Part shown: positions 36,242 to 44,865 of the stretch, in pieces
How positions within the stretch are numbered: position 1 is the first letter of the stretch
How the letters are laid out: every line of letters starts with the position of its first letter
Assembly: GCA_012521345.1 (NCBI GenBank)
Contig: JAAYMN010000019.1
Span: 1-64,000, forward strand
Reading direction: 5' to 3'
DNA from: Bacillota bacterium
GTDB taxonomy: Bacteria; Bacillota; Dethiobacteria; Dethiobacterales; Dethiobacteraceae
DNA length: 64,000 nt
Notes under the pieces: generated by a model
Seen by the model: the letters and a program-made list of their open reading frames with translations, nothing else
Database searches by the model: none
What the model was told of the DNA's origin: nothing
Made by a program: the position numbers and the translations under genes

Positions 36242-37483
36242 TCACCCGGTCTGTCTGATCAGATACAGGCGTATCATATTAAGTGCGGCATGCACAGCCC
36301 GTTCCTTTATATTCTCCCTTTTCCCGAAAAAATTAAACCTTTTTACCCGTACACCCTCCGGCGTGGCCAGGCCGATATAAACCAGGCCCACCGGCTTTTC
36401 CGGTGTACCCCCGTCAGGTCCGGCAATACCTGTAATGCCGACACCGAGTGTGCTTTGCGCCAACTCCCTGGCATTTTGCGCCATGGTTTTTGCTACTACC
36501 TCCGAAACTGCTCCCTCCTCGGCCAGAAGCGCTGCCGGGACGCGCAGCAGTTTTTCTTTTGCCGCATTGCTGTAAGTGACAAGCCCGAGCAGAAAGTAGG
36601 CGGAACTGCCCGGCACGTTGGTCAGGGTGTGGGCCAAAAGCCCTCCCGTACAGGATTCGGCCGCTGCCAGTGTATATTTTTTGGCGACCAGCAGCCTGGC
36701 CACCACTTCCTCCATCGTCTCATCGTCGCGGGCAAAAACATAGTCTCCGAGGCGGGCCAGCAGTTTTTCTTCCGTTGCCGCAAGCAGGCGCAAACACTCC
36801 TCCCTGCTTCCTGCCTTGGCGGAAATGCGCAGGTGTGTTTCATTTTGCTTGGCCAGCGGCGCAATAGTAGGGTTGGATTGTGTCCGGACCAAATCGGCCA
36901 CAAGTTCTTCCATCAGGGATTCTCCCAGCCCGGTAACTTTGAGGACGCGGGACATAATGATACTGCCCGTTTCCGGCAGCATGGGCATGACATGTTTTAT
37001 AAACATTGGCTCCAGCTCGCGGGGCGGACCTGGCATCAGCACGACAATTTTGCCGTCTTTTTCCACCCAGACGCCGGGCGCCGTCCCGTTTTCATTGGCA
37101 ATGAGCCTGGCTCCGCGCGGCAGCATGGCTTGTTTCCTGTTGCTGGCGGGCATTTTCCTGAAACCTGGCCGGGCAAAAAGCTGCTCCAGGTATTCCTGCC
37201 AGCCGGGATGCGGCTCCAGCGGCAGCCCCAAAACCTTGGCCAGTGTCTCTTTGGTTAAATCATCCATGGTCGGTCCCAGCCCCCCCGATGCCAGGACCAG
37301 GTCGGCGCGTGAGAGAGCCAGGCGGAATGCTTCCTCCAGGCGCTCGGGGTTGTCCCCCACCACAGTCTGCCAGTAAACATCAATCCCCTTTTCCGCCAGC
37401 TTTTCCGCCAGAAAACGGGCATTGGTGTTGACAATCTGTCCCAAAAGCAATTCCGTTCCGGTGGCGATTATTTCTGCACGCAT
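36242..37483 (-). CDS. cinA: CinA: NMN deamidase / ADP-ribose pyrophosphatase
   Basis: A 413-aa two-domain protein. The N-terminal MoCF-like domain (EIIATGTELLLGQIVNTNA ... GGLGPTMDDLT) is the CinA/COG1058 hydrolase. The C-terminal domain (AAESCTGGLLAHTLTNVPGSS ... GITGIAGPDGGTPEKPVG) is the PncC nicotinamide-nucleotide amidase. It recycles pyridine nucleotides; in competent Gram-positives it travels with recA. Start ATG 37483 has GAGG upstream. Confidence 0.95.
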   Translation of the reverse strand: MRAEIIATGTELLLGQIVNTNARFLAEKLAEKGIDVYWQTVVGDNPERLEEAFRLALSRADLVLASGGLGPTMDDLTKETLAKVLGLPLEPHPGWQEYLEQLFARPGFRKMPASNRKQAMLPRGARLIANENGTAPGVWVEKDGKIVVLMPGPPRELEPMFIKHVMPMLPETGSIIMSRVLKVTGLGESLMEELVADLVRTQSNPTIAPLAKQNETHLRISAKAGSREECLRLLAATEEKLLARLGDYVFARDDETMEEVVARLLVAKKYTLAAAESCTGGLLAHTLTNVPGSSAYFLLGLVTYSNAAKEKLLRVPAALLAEEGAVSEVVAKTMAQNARELAQSTLGVGITGIAGPDGGTPEKPVGLVYIGLATPEGVRVKRFNFFGKRENIKERAVHAALNMIRLYLIRQTG

Positions 37484-37499
37484 TTTTCTGCCTCTTTTC

Positions 37500-38603
37500 C
37501 TAGTGAATTGCCTCCTGTATGATGCCGCCGCCCACCACGTCGTCGCCCTGGTAAAAAACAACCGACTGGCCGGGCGTCACCGCCCGTTCCGGCCGGGCAA
37601 AATCCACGCGTACACGCCCGTCGGCAAGGGAGGTGACGGTGGCGGCTGCCGCTTTTGCATGGTAGCGGACCTTCACGGCAACAGGAAGCGGCGCTTCCAG
37701 CCTGTCGTAAAGAACCAGGTTGACATCATCCGCAATCAGGGCGGAGGCGGTAACATCTTCGCTGTCGCCCACGATGAGCGCATTGTTTTCCGTATCAAGT
37801 CGCACCACGAACATGGGCCTGCCTACAGCAATGCCCAGTCCCTTGCGCTGTCCCACGGTATAATTTACCAGTCCTTGGTGCGTGCCAAGGATGTTGCCGT
37901 CCAAATCTATAATCGGCCCCGGGTTGGCGGGGATTCCGGCCTCCTCGCGCAAGAAGCGCTTGTAATCATTGTCCGGAATAAAGCAAATTTCCTGGCTGTC
38001 CGGCTTGTCGGCGACAGCCAAGCCGTAGTCTGCCGCCAGTTTCCTGACCTCGCTTTTCAGGTAATCCCCCAGGGGAAACAGCGTCCGGGAGAGCTGTTCC
38101 TGTGTCAGGTTGTAAAGAACGTATGTCTGGTCCTTGGCGGCATCTTTCGCCTTTTGCAGCCGAAAGCGCCCCGTCTCACTGTCATAAAGGATGCGGGCAT
38201 AATGGCCGGTGGCAATATAGTCGGCTTCCAGTTCCCTGGCTTTCTGCAAGAACAGGTCAAATTTCAGAAAGCGGTTGCAGGCAATACAGGGATTGGGTGT
38301 CCTGCCACGGCTGTATTCTGCAATAAAGTAATCCACCACTTTTTCCCGGAAAGCCCCTTTAAAATTAAGCACATAAAAGGGAATGCCCAGCTTGTCAGCC
38401 ACCCGGCGGGCATCGTCCACGGCGGCAAGCGAACAGCAGCCGCGGCCGCTTGCCGCAGCTTCTTCCTCGAAGGAAGCGGGCGTCCAGAGGCGCATAGTAG
38501 CCCCGATAACATCGTAGCCACTGTCCCGCAGCAATGCCGCCGTCAGGGAGCTGTCCACGCCGCCGCTCATGGCGACAAGTACTCTTTTTTTTGCCAGCGT
38601 CAT
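37500..38603 (-). CDS. mnmA: tRNA 2-thiouridylase MnmA
   Basis: Thiolates U34 of tRNA-Lys, -Glu and -Gln using persulfide sulfur. The 367-aa protein has the PP-loop AMSGGVDSSLTAALL (residues 11-25), the first catalytic Cys in TPNPCIACNRFLKF, and the second in DSQEICFIP. It overlaps yigZ by four bases (ATGA). The sulfur donor may be the desulfurase at 19057, since no dedicated one is adjacent. Confidence 0.96.
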   Translation of the reverse strand: MTLAKKRVLVAMSGGVDSSLTAALLRDSGYDVIGATMRLWTPASFEEEAAASGRGCCSLAAVDDARRVADKLGIPFYVLNFKGAFREKVVDYFIAEYSRGRTPNPCIACNRFLKFDLFLQKARELEADYIATGHYARILYDSETGRFRLQKAKDAAKDQTYVLYNLTQEQLSRTLFPLGDYLKSEVRKLAADYGLAVADKPDSQEICFIPDNDYKRFLREEAGIPANPGPIIDLDGNILGTHQGLVNYTVGQRKGLGIAVGRPMFVVRLDTENNALIVGDSEDVTASALIADDVNLVLYDRLEAPLPVAVKVRYHAKAAAATVTSLADGRVRVDFARPERAVTPGQSVVFYQGDDVVGGGIIQEAIH

Positions 38604-39244
38604 TCGCCTCCTTGCCAGCCGTTGCTATTATTATGGCCAAGCTGCAGCACTGCTTTACCGCTTGTGCTCTCTTTCAGCTGATCCTCAAGCCACTGCAGGG
38701 AAGCCGCCGGCACCAGGGCCGCAACCCGGGCGCCTTCTGCCGTGTAGTCTACCGCGCCTACTTCCGCCCGGCAGGCCGCCAGTTCGTGCAGGACAGTGCC
38801 CAGCAGTTCATAATTTATCTCCACTACTACTTTTTCCCGCATGATTTCCTCCACCCGGCCGGCGGCTGCCAGCCCGGCTTCGGCACAGCTGCGATACGCC
38901 CTGATCAGGCCGCCTATACCCAGTTTGACACCCCCGAAATAACGCGTGCCGACAACAGTTACATTAGTCAGCCCCGCCTTTTCAATCGCCTGCAGCATGG
39001 GCTGGCCGGCCGTTCCCTGCGGCTCTGCGTCATCATTTTGCCGCGCAACGGCCGCGTCTCCCAGGCCTATTTTATAGGCATAAGCATTATGGGTGGCATC
39101 GTGAAACTCCGCGCTTACCCTGGCAACAAAAGCTTTTGCTTCATCTTCCGTGTCGGTCCGGGCCACACTGGCGATGAAACGACAGGCTCCCACAGGAATT
39201 TTAACGCGCGCTTCCCGGGCTACCGTCCAGAAAGCATCAGTCAT
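38600..39244 (-). CDS. yigZ: YigZ / IMPACT family protein
   Basis: A 214-aa protein with the UPF0029 N-terminal domain (FIASVARTDTEDEAKAFV, HNAYAYKIG, DDAEPQGTAGQPML, TRYFGGVKLGIGGLIRAYR) and a C-terminal DUF1949 domain. The function in bacteria is unclear; relatives touch translation. Start ATG 39244 has AAGGAG 8 bases upstream. It overlaps rarA by 8 bases and mnmA by 4. Confidence 0.92.
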   Translation of the reverse strand: MTDAFWTVAREARVKIPVGACRFIASVARTDTEDEAKAFVARVSAEFHDATHNAYAYKIGLGDAAVARQNDDAEPQGTAGQPMLQAIEKAGLTNVTVVGTRYFGGVKLGIGGLIRAYRSCAEAGLAAAGRVEEIMREKVVVEINYELLGTVLHELAACRAEVGAVDYTAEGARVAALVPAASLQWLEDQLKESTSGKAVLQLGHNNSNGWQGGE

Positions 39245-40577
39245 CACTGTCACTCCTTGCCCGTCTCATTGCCTCCCACCGCTGCATCCGCTCCCTGATG
39301 GAGCGTTCATAGCCGTTCTCCGTCGGCTTGTAGAAATGGGGCCGCGGCATGCCCTGCGGCAGGTAATTCTGCACCACAAAATGCCCCGGGAAGTTGTGCG
39401 GGTATAAATAATCTTTCCCGTGGCCGAGCTTTTTTGCCCCCGCGTAGCCGGCGTCGCGCAGGTGCGGCGGCACCCTGTCCCCCGGTCTTTTGCGCACCAG
39501 CTCCAGCGCCGCCACGATGGCCTGGGAAGCGGCATTGCTTTTGGGGGCGGTTGCCAGGTAGGTTGTGGCCTGGGCCAGGGGAAACTGCCCTTCGGGCATG
39601 CCAAGCATCTGGACGGCCTGGGCGGCCGCTTGCGCCACCAGCAAGCCGTGCGGGTCTGCATTGCCAATATCCTCCGCTGCCAGGATGACAAGGCGGCGGG
39701 CAATAAAAAGGGGGTCTTCCCCCGCTTCCAGCATCCGGGCCAGCCAATAGAGAGCGGCATCCGGATCGGAGCCGCGGACGGATTTAATAAAGGCGGAAAT
39801 GACATCATAATGACTGTCCCCGTCCCTGTCATATACAACGGCACGGCGCTGAACGGCCTCTTCCGCCAGGTCAAGATCAATGCATTTCTTCCCGTCCGGG
39901 GCGGGGACTGCTAGGGCGGCCGCTATTTCCAGCGCATTTAACGCAGCCCGGGCATCGCCGTTGGCCATCATGGCAAAGTGGGCAAGCGCCTCTTCCGTGA
40001 CGGCAACATCCTGCAGGCCGGCTTCCGGACTTTCCAGCGCCCGGCGAAGCAAGGTGAGTATCTCATCCCGGGCAAGCGGCTCAAAGGGGAAAATAACAAG
40101 ACGCGACAGGAGCGGCGCATTGACGGTAAAATATGGGTTTTCCGTTGTAGCGCCGATGAGGATGATCAAGCCTTTTTCCACCGCCGGCAGCAGTGCATCC
40201 TGCTGGGCCTTGTTAAACCTGTGAATCTCATCAATAAAAACAATCGTCCGCCTGCCCTCGTGCGCCAGCCTCCGGCGGGCGTCTTCTATTTCCCTGCGCA
40301 GTTCGGATACATTGGAAGAGGTGGCATTGACCCTGACAAAAGCCGCCCTGGTTTCCGCGGCGATAATTTCCGCCAGGGTCGTTTTGCCTGTTCCCGGCGG
40401 CCCGAAAAAAAGCAGCGAAGACAGTACATTGTTTTCCAAAAGGCGGCGCAGCGGCTTCCCCTCGCCCACCAGGTGGGTCTGCCCGACAAAGCCTGCCAGC
40501 GACCGGGGGCGCAGGCGCATGGCAAGGGGGCTGTGTTTTTTTAGTTCCTCTTCTTCCCGCAACGTGTAAAAATCCAT
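39237..40577 (-). CDS. rarA: Replication-associated recombination protein A
   Basis: A 446-aa AAA+ ATPase (MgsA/WRNIP1 family) that acts at stalled replication forks. It has Walker A FGPPGTGKTTLAEII, Walker B TIVFIDEIHRFNK, sensor 1 GATTENPYF, and the C-terminal tetramerisation region. ATG 40577 with AGGTGA upstream is used; the long in-frame extension to 40787 overlaps scfB and is rejected. It starts 4 bases after the scfB stop. Confidence 0.95.
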   Translation of the reverse strand: MDFYTLREEEELKKHSPLAMRLRPRSLAGFVGQTHLVGEGKPLRRLLENNVLSSLLFFGPPGTGKTTLAEIIAAETRAAFVRVNATSSNVSELRREIEDARRRLAHEGRRTIVFIDEIHRFNKAQQDALLPAVEKGLIILIGATTENPYFTVNAPLLSRLVIFPFEPLARDEILTLLRRALESPEAGLQDVAVTEEALAHFAMMANGDARAALNALEIAAALAVPAPDGKKCIDLDLAEEAVQRRAVVYDRDGDSHYDVISAFIKSVRGSDPDAALYWLARMLEAGEDPLFIARRLVILAAEDIGNADPHGLLVAQAAAQAVQMLGMPEGQFPLAQATTYLATAPKSNAASQAIVAALELVRKRPGDRVPPHLRDAGYAGAKKLGHGKDYLYPHNFPGHFVVQNYLPQGMPRPHFYKPTENGYERSIRERMQRWEAMRRARSDSDD

Positions 40578-40581
40578 CTTT

Positions 40582-41937
40582 TCACCTGCCTGTCTTTGCC
40601 AGCATCCTTTTAGCCTGCAAGTACAGGCCGCATTCAACACGTTTCCTGTGCAGTTTGCAGCCCAGGGCATAAGGCCTGGCCAGATCACGGTTCTGGTGCC
40701 AGGCGGCGGCATGGCAGCCGCCGCCACAGAAATAACGGGCAAAACATACGGCGCATTCCGCCTTGGCCGCCGAATCCACCGCAGCAAAACGCCGCCTTAT
40801 TTCCGGGGCGGTAATGCCTTCCTTTACATTCCCGACACAAAAATCAGCCTCGCCCGCAAACTGGTGACAGGGGTACAGTTTCCCGTCGGGAGTTACGGCC
40901 AGGTAGGACGAGCCGGCACCGCAGCCCAAAAGCCGCTTTTTTGCACAGGGCCCCTGGTGCAGGTCCAGCTCAAAGTGGAAGAAATAAACTTTCTGCCCGG
41001 CTTCTTCCCACTCCCAGAGCAGGGCGGCCAGTTTCTCGTATTCTGCAAAAATCACAGGCAGGTCCTCTTCCTGCAGCGCCTCTTCCGCCGCCGGCGAGAG
41101 GACGGCCGGCTCCAGGGAAAGCAGGCGAAAACCGTGCCCCACCATCTCCTTTACATCCTGGCAAAAGTCCAGGTTATGCCTGGTATAGGTCCCGCGCAGG
41201 TAGTAGTTGTCTCCGCCCCTGCCGGCAACTATTTGCCTGCAGTTTTGCAGCACACTTTCCCAGCTGCCCCGGCCGGCCGGCGTAACCCGCATCCTGTCAT
41301 GCACTTCCCTGCGGCCGTCCAGGGAGAGGACAATGCTTATTTCCTCCCGGTTGAGGTAGTCCTTGACTTCCTCCGGGACGTTGTACGCGTTGGTGGTAAC
41401 GGTAAATTTGAGCTTTTTGCCCCGCGCTTCCGCTTTTTGCCTGCCATAAGCAACCGTTTCCTTAAGGACCGGGAAATTCAGCAATGGTTCACCGCCAAAA
41501 AAGTCTATTTCCAAATGTTTGCGCCCAGCTGCGGCTTGCAGCAAAAAATCGACCGCGGCTTTTGCAACATCAAGGGGCATCAGCCCCCTGGCGCCGCCGT
41601 AATTGCCTGTGCCGGCAAAACAATACTTGCAGCGCAGATTGCAGTCATGGGCCAGATGCAGGCAGAGCGCCTTCACCGCACCGTCCGTGGCAAGGTCAAC
41701 CCGCCTTGACACACTGAAAAGCAACCCCTGCTCCTCAGCCGCCTCTATTTCCGCCATGACCTGTGACGCCGTCTGCTTCCCGTATTCCGCTTGCAGTTTG
41801 GCATGGACCTCCTGCCGGCCAATGCCTGCCGCCAGCAGCCTGACGGCACAAAAAGCGGCATCATCAAGAATATGTAGGGCGCCGCTTTCCACGTCCAAAG
41901 CAAGTTTTAAATCATGCAGGGCAAAAGTATGAACCAT
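40582..41937 (-). CDS. scfB: SCIFF peptide maturase (radical SAM, thioether-forming)
   Basis: Installs a Cys-to-Thr alpha-carbon thioether in the SCIFF peptide. The 451-aa protein has an N-terminal RiPP-recognition region (about residues 1-80), the radical-SAM cluster Cys99-x3-Cys103-x2-Cys106 in CNLRCKYC, the FFGGEPLL motif, and a SPASM tail with many cysteines (GPC, GCGAG, YPCHQF, CAVCFARYFCGGGC). Its substrate gene scfA lies 146 bases upstream on the same strand. Confidence 0.95.
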   Translation of the reverse strand: MVHTFALHDLKLALDVESGALHILDDAAFCAVRLLAAGIGRQEVHAKLQAEYGKQTASQVMAEIEAAEEQGLLFSVSRRVDLATDGAVKALCLHLAHDCNLRCKYCFAGTGNYGGARGLMPLDVAKAAVDFLLQAAAGRKHLEIDFFGGEPLLNFPVLKETVAYGRQKAEARGKKLKFTVTTNAYNVPEEVKDYLNREEISIVLSLDGRREVHDRMRVTPAGRGSWESVLQNCRQIVAGRGGDNYYLRGTYTRHNLDFCQDVKEMVGHGFRLLSLEPAVLSPAAEEALQEEDLPVIFAEYEKLAALLWEWEEAGQKVYFFHFELDLHQGPCAKKRLLGCGAGSSYLAVTPDGKLYPCHQFAGEADFCVGNVKEGITAPEIRRRFAAVDSAAKAECAVCFARYFCGGGCHAAAWHQNRDLARPYALGCKLHRKRVECGLYLQAKRMLAKTGR

Positions 41938-42058
41938 TGCTTCCTCTTCCTTTTACTTGTTAATGTCTTTTTATTATAGCAGCAGCCGGCGGCGTGCGCC
42001 AGCCGCTCCCCGCCTGCGCTGCATGCCCGGGACAGCCGCCGCCGGGCATCATGGCAGA

Positions 42059-42085
42059 AAAAAAGTAGTCGACGACTACTTTTTT
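42059..42085. terminator. Terminator between scfA and scfB
   Basis: AAAAAAGTAGTCG / CGACTACTTTTTT form a 13-bp, nearly loopless stem touching the scfA stop codon. It would make most transcripts end after the peptide, with partial read-through to the maturase. A second GC-rich hairpin lies at about 42022-42049. Confidence 0.85.
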
Positions 42086-42239
42086 ATGCTTTCTGCTCTT
42101 TTATGCAAACCTGATTGGCAACAGTGCAGGAAGTTTTACAGGCGGACTGGCATGATGTGGGGCATTCACCGCAGCCTGTATGTAAACTGAAAGCCTGTGC
42201 TGCGTCCGGGTTGACAGTAATGATATGTCTTTTTTCCAT
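42084..42239 (-). CDS. scfA: SCIFF precursor peptide (six Cys)
   Basis: A 51-codon gene easily missed. The product has six cysteines at positions 23, 26, 30, 34, 38 and 45, inside the last 30 residues. The leader (residues 1-20) starts MEKRHIITVNPDAAQAFSLH and the core starts TGCGECPTSC. The 'six Cys in forty-five' pattern and the neighbouring maturase identify it. AGGAGG lies 8 bases before ATG 42239. It has its own promoter and terminator. The biological role of SCIFF remains unknown. Confidence 0.94.
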   Translation of the reverse strand: MEKRHIITVNPDAAQAFSLHTGCGECPTSCQSACKTSCTVANQVCIKEQKA

Positions 42240-42270
42240 TTCATTTCCCTCCTTGTCGGATTACAGCAAC

Positions 42271-42299
42271 ATTATAGCATACCGAAAGGAAGCGGTAAA
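42271..42299 (-). promoter_or_regulatory. scfA promoter
   Basis: On the minus strand TTTACC (42294-42299) and TATAAT (42271-42276) are 17 bases apart, about 32 bases before the scfA start. Confidence 0.7.
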
Positions 42300-42344
42300 G
42301 TGAGATCCGGGGAGCATCTAAAGCATACCGGGGCAGGCGCGGCA

Positions 42345-42377
42345 ACAAAAAGCGGTGAGCCGTCCTCACCGCAAAAA
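42345..42377. terminator. Terminator after corrinoid protein gene 1
   Basis: GCGGTGA / TCACCGC stem with a seven-base loop and A5/T5 on both sides, 7 bases after the stop at 42384. Confidence 0.88.
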
Positions 42378-42383
42378 GCCTGT

Positions 42384-43022
42384 TTAGTTGTTACCGCCGC
42401 CATATACTTTTCGGCAAAATTCTATGCCCTGGATTGCATCGTTGGCATATGCATCGGCACCGGTATATTCTCTCACTTCCTCGTTCACAATGGCCCCGCC
42501 AATAATCACTTTCACCTGGTCCCGCAGGCCCGCTTCCGTGAGTGCGTCAATTACATTTTTCATTTCCGGGTAAGTTGTACTTAAGAGGGCGCTTAGTCCC
42601 AGAACTTTAGCCTTTGTTTTCCGCACCATGCTGACAAAGTTTTCGGCATGGACATCAACCCCAAGATCAATCACTTTAAAGCGGTTGCTGCGCAGCAGGT
42701 TCACCACGATATTTTTGCCGATGTCATGAATATCGCCGCGGACAGTACCGATGACAACCGTCCCGATAATTTTGCCTTCGTCGGCCTTGCTCGCAATTAT
42801 CGGATCCAGTTTGGCCATCACACTCTGCATAATATCGCCGGAAAACATCAGCTCAGTCAGGTAATACCGGCCGGAAGCATACAATTCACCGACGGCAATA
42901 ATACCTTCCTGGCACTCCTGAATAATATCAATGGGAGATTCACCTGCGGCAAGCTTTGCATCGACCAATTCGTGCACCTTGTCCTCATCCAGGTCACGCA
43001 ATGCAGCAGCCAACTCCGTCAT
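42384..43022 (-). CDS. Corrinoid (B12) methyl-carrier protein, copy A
   Basis: A 212-aa corrinoid protein of the MtbC/MttC/MtaC type: an N-terminal four-helix cap (residues 1-85), then a B12-binding Rossmann domain. The lower axial ligand is His99 in GDIHDIGKN, with LGLSALLSTTYPEM and IIGGAIVNEE further on. It shuttles a methyl group from a substrate-specific methyltransferase to an acceptor. No methyltransferase (MttB/MtbA/MtvB) is in the window. It is about two-thirds identical to copy B by eye. Confidence 0.93.
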   Translation of the reverse strand: MTELAAALRDLDEDKVHELVDAKLAAGESPIDIIQECQEGIIAVGELYASGRYYLTELMFSGDIMQSVMAKLDPIIASKADEGKIIGTVVIGTVRGDIHDIGKNIVVNLLRSNRFKVIDLGVDVHAENFVSMVRKTKAKVLGLSALLSTTYPEMKNVIDALTEAGLRDQVKVIIGGAIVNEEVREYTGADAYANDAIQGIEFCRKVYGGGNN

Positions 43023-43149
43023 TTGCTAATGCCTCCTTTTGTACGGTCGCATCTTCCTGCTACCCCTATCTTGTCCAGCAAGATGCCATCTTACTTAAAC
43101 CACCTAAAAACGCAGAGCTTGCAGCAATTCGTGACAGCCGGCCATCTTT

Positions 43150-43806
43150 TCAATGCGTCTTGGCTTCACCGGATTTATTTTTCAGGTAGACTTTTCTGGC
43201 AAATTCCACACCGGTCATGGCATCCGCAGCATAGGCGTCAGCCCCCGTCATTTTCCTGATCTCTTCATTGACAATAGCCCCGCCGATAATAACTTTCACC
43301 TGCTCCCGCAGGCCTGCCGCCGCCAGGGCATCTATTACCTTCTTCATTTCCGGATATGTAGTACTTAACAAAGCGCTTAACCCCAGGACCTTCGCTCCTG
43401 TTTCCCGCACCATTTCCACAAACTTTGCGGCAGGCACATCCACTCCCAGGTCAACCACCTTGAACCCATTGCTGCGGAGCAGGGCAACAACAATATTTTT
43501 GCCGATATCATGAAGATCCCCGCTAACCGTCCCGATAACAAACGTTCCGGCCATGTGCTCCTCATCCCACAGTGAAGCTATCAGCGGTTCCAGCCTGGCC
43601 ATAACATTCTGCATAATCTCGGCGGACAGCATCAAGTCAGAAATAAAATACTTCCCGGCAGCAAACAAATCACCCACGGCCGCCATTCCTTCATGGCATT
43701 CGGCAATTATGTCAAGCGGCGATACTTCTTTTTTCAGCTCTTCCTCCACCAGTTCCAGTACCTTATCTTCGTCCAGATCGCGTAGCGCACGGGCAAGGTC
43801 TGTCAT
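43150..43806 (-). CDS. Corrinoid (B12) methyl-carrier protein, copy B
   Basis: A 218-aa paralogue of the downstream gene, with the same cap and B12 domain (GDLHDIGKNIVV, LGLSALLSTTYPEM, IIGGAIVNEEIRKMTGADAYAADAM). The 127-base gap between the copies holds only a ribosome site for copy A, so they are probably co-transcribed. Tandem carriers may serve different methyl donors. The last eight residues (KSGEAKTH) are unlike copy A. Confidence 0.93.
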   Translation of the reverse strand: MTDLARALRDLDEDKVLELVEEELKKEVSPLDIIAECHEGMAAVGDLFAAGKYFISDLMLSAEIMQNVMARLEPLIASLWDEEHMAGTFVIGTVSGDLHDIGKNIVVALLRSNGFKVVDLGVDVPAAKFVEMVRETGAKVLGLSALLSTTYPEMKKVIDALAAAGLREQVKVIIGGAIVNEEIRKMTGADAYAADAMTGVEFARKVYLKNKSGEAKTH

Positions 43807-43982
43807 TCACTCATCTCCCTTCTCCCTCCTGTAGAACGAAAAACTGCTCTTCCGCAAGGTGGTTTGTTCCCGCTTTTCTTTTTGCCGCTTTTTTCTTATA
43901 CACCTTCTTTCAGGCCGCCTCTGCTCCGGATATATTTCTGAATCTTCAAATAAATTTACAGGATTTAACTATTTCACTTCTA

Positions 43983-44012
43983 ATGATATATTAGCTGTTT
44001 ACTCCCTGTCAA
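43983..44012 (-). promoter_or_regulatory. Promoter of the corrinoid protein pair
   Basis: On the minus strand TTGACA (44007-44012) and TATCAT (43983-43988) are 18 bases apart. The 5' untranslated stretch is about 170 bases (43807-43976). I see no cobalamin-riboswitch core in it. Confidence 0.6.
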
Positions 44013-44080
44013 TCGAAATTAGCTTGCACAAAAAACGGCAGGCACGCATACGCTAAGGCAGGCGGCAAAGATGCCCGGGG

Positions 44081-44344
44081 GTGAGCATCCTGAAAAAAGC
44101 AGATTTACATACACAAAAAAATGCCAGGGGAGCGGCAGCCCCCGCTTTTGCCTTTCTTGTCCCGGGAACGTTTTGCTTAGTCTTATCCCTGCGGATGCTG
44201 GCTGCCTCCGGCTCTTTGACCTGGCTTTTGTTTGTCGCTTGCAGTGTGTTTTTTCTCTGGCTCGGTTTTGACCTGCTCTGCAGGTCGCTTGTTGCGGCTG
44301 GCGGAAAGCAGTGCGCCATAAAACAAAAAAGCAGGCGGGAATAA
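44081..44344 (+). CDS. Possible small membrane protein
   Basis: An 87-aa reading frame on the plus strand with two hydrophobic stretches (about residues 20-38 and 45-65), a charged C-terminus and a good terminator right after it. No family is recognised. The start (GTG 44081) has only a G-run as ribosome site, so the gene is uncertain. Confidence 0.4.
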   Translation: MSILKKADLHTQKNARGAAAPAFAFLVPGTFCLVLSLRMLAASGSLTWLLFVACSVFFLWLGFDLLCRSLVAAGGKQCAIKQKSRRE

Positions 44345-44360
44345 TAATTCCCCTGCTTTT
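44327..44360. terminator. Bidirectional terminator before TIGR04086 gene
   Basis: AAAAGCAGG..GGGAA pairs with ATTCCC..CTGCTTTT around a small loop, between the plus-strand small ORF and the minus-strand membrane gene. Confidence 0.75.
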
Positions 44361-44383
44361 CAGCTTTCGGCCTGCTTTTCATT

Positions 44384-44788
44384 TTACATGTTAATGCCAA
44401 AGACGCCACCGGCGGCGCCGACAAGAAAGGCCACCACCGTCTTCACTAAATAGCTGGCATCAAGGCTGAAGCCAGGCAAAATAATTAATGCCATAATCAC
44501 CAGCCCGACAAGGTAGATGATCCCCGTCAGCCCACCGTTCAGCCAGCCTTTGGCCTGAAGCCTTGCCGTCACATAAGCGGCACCGGTAAAAATGGCAACA
44601 AGCGATATGGCATAAACCGTGTAAGGCAGGATGGCTTCCGTCAGGTTTGTATATTGCATCAGCGCGGAAAAAATCAGAAAAAGCACAAGCGAAAGCAAGT
44701 AAGCGTACAGAACACCTTTAATGATAACCAAAACCGTTGACGGCGGCTGGGACTGAACGGTTTTAGCGCTTCTTCTGCCTCTGCCCAC
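44384..44788 (-). CDS. TIGR04086-family membrane protein
   Basis: A 134-aa protein with four transmembrane helices (about residues 20-42, 52-72, 80-100, 108-130). It fits the small membrane family often found close to SCIFF genes in Clostridia. Its role is unknown. GTG 44788 is preferred, with GGAGG 8 bases upstream; a GTG at 44803 is the alternative. Confidence 0.8.
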   Translation of the reverse strand: MGRGRRSAKTVQSQPPSTVLVIIKGVLYAYLLSLVLFLIFSALMQYTNLTEAILPYTVYAISLVAIFTGAAYVTARLQAKGWLNGGLTGIIYLVGLVIMALIILPGFSLDASYLVKTVVAFLVGAAGGVFGINM

Positions 44789-44865
44789 TGGGTCCACCTC
44801 CACAAGTTCCTACTTGCAATGTATGTCCCAGGAGGGCAGTTTATGCCGCTTGCTGCAAGTATTAT

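Noticed and set aside
37422-38681. 419-aa plus-strand frame opposite mnmA
   Set aside because: Shadow of mnmA; composition (Gln/His/Arg-rich) is typical of antisense frames.
43807-43980. Cobalamin riboswitch before the corrinoid genes
   Set aside because: No B12-box-like GCCACTG core or matching helices could be seen in the leader.
44053-44424. 123-aa minus-strand frame between corrinoid and TIGR04086 genes
   Set aside because: Low-complexity and basic, no ribosome site, crosses a terminator; the plus-strand ORF here is better.
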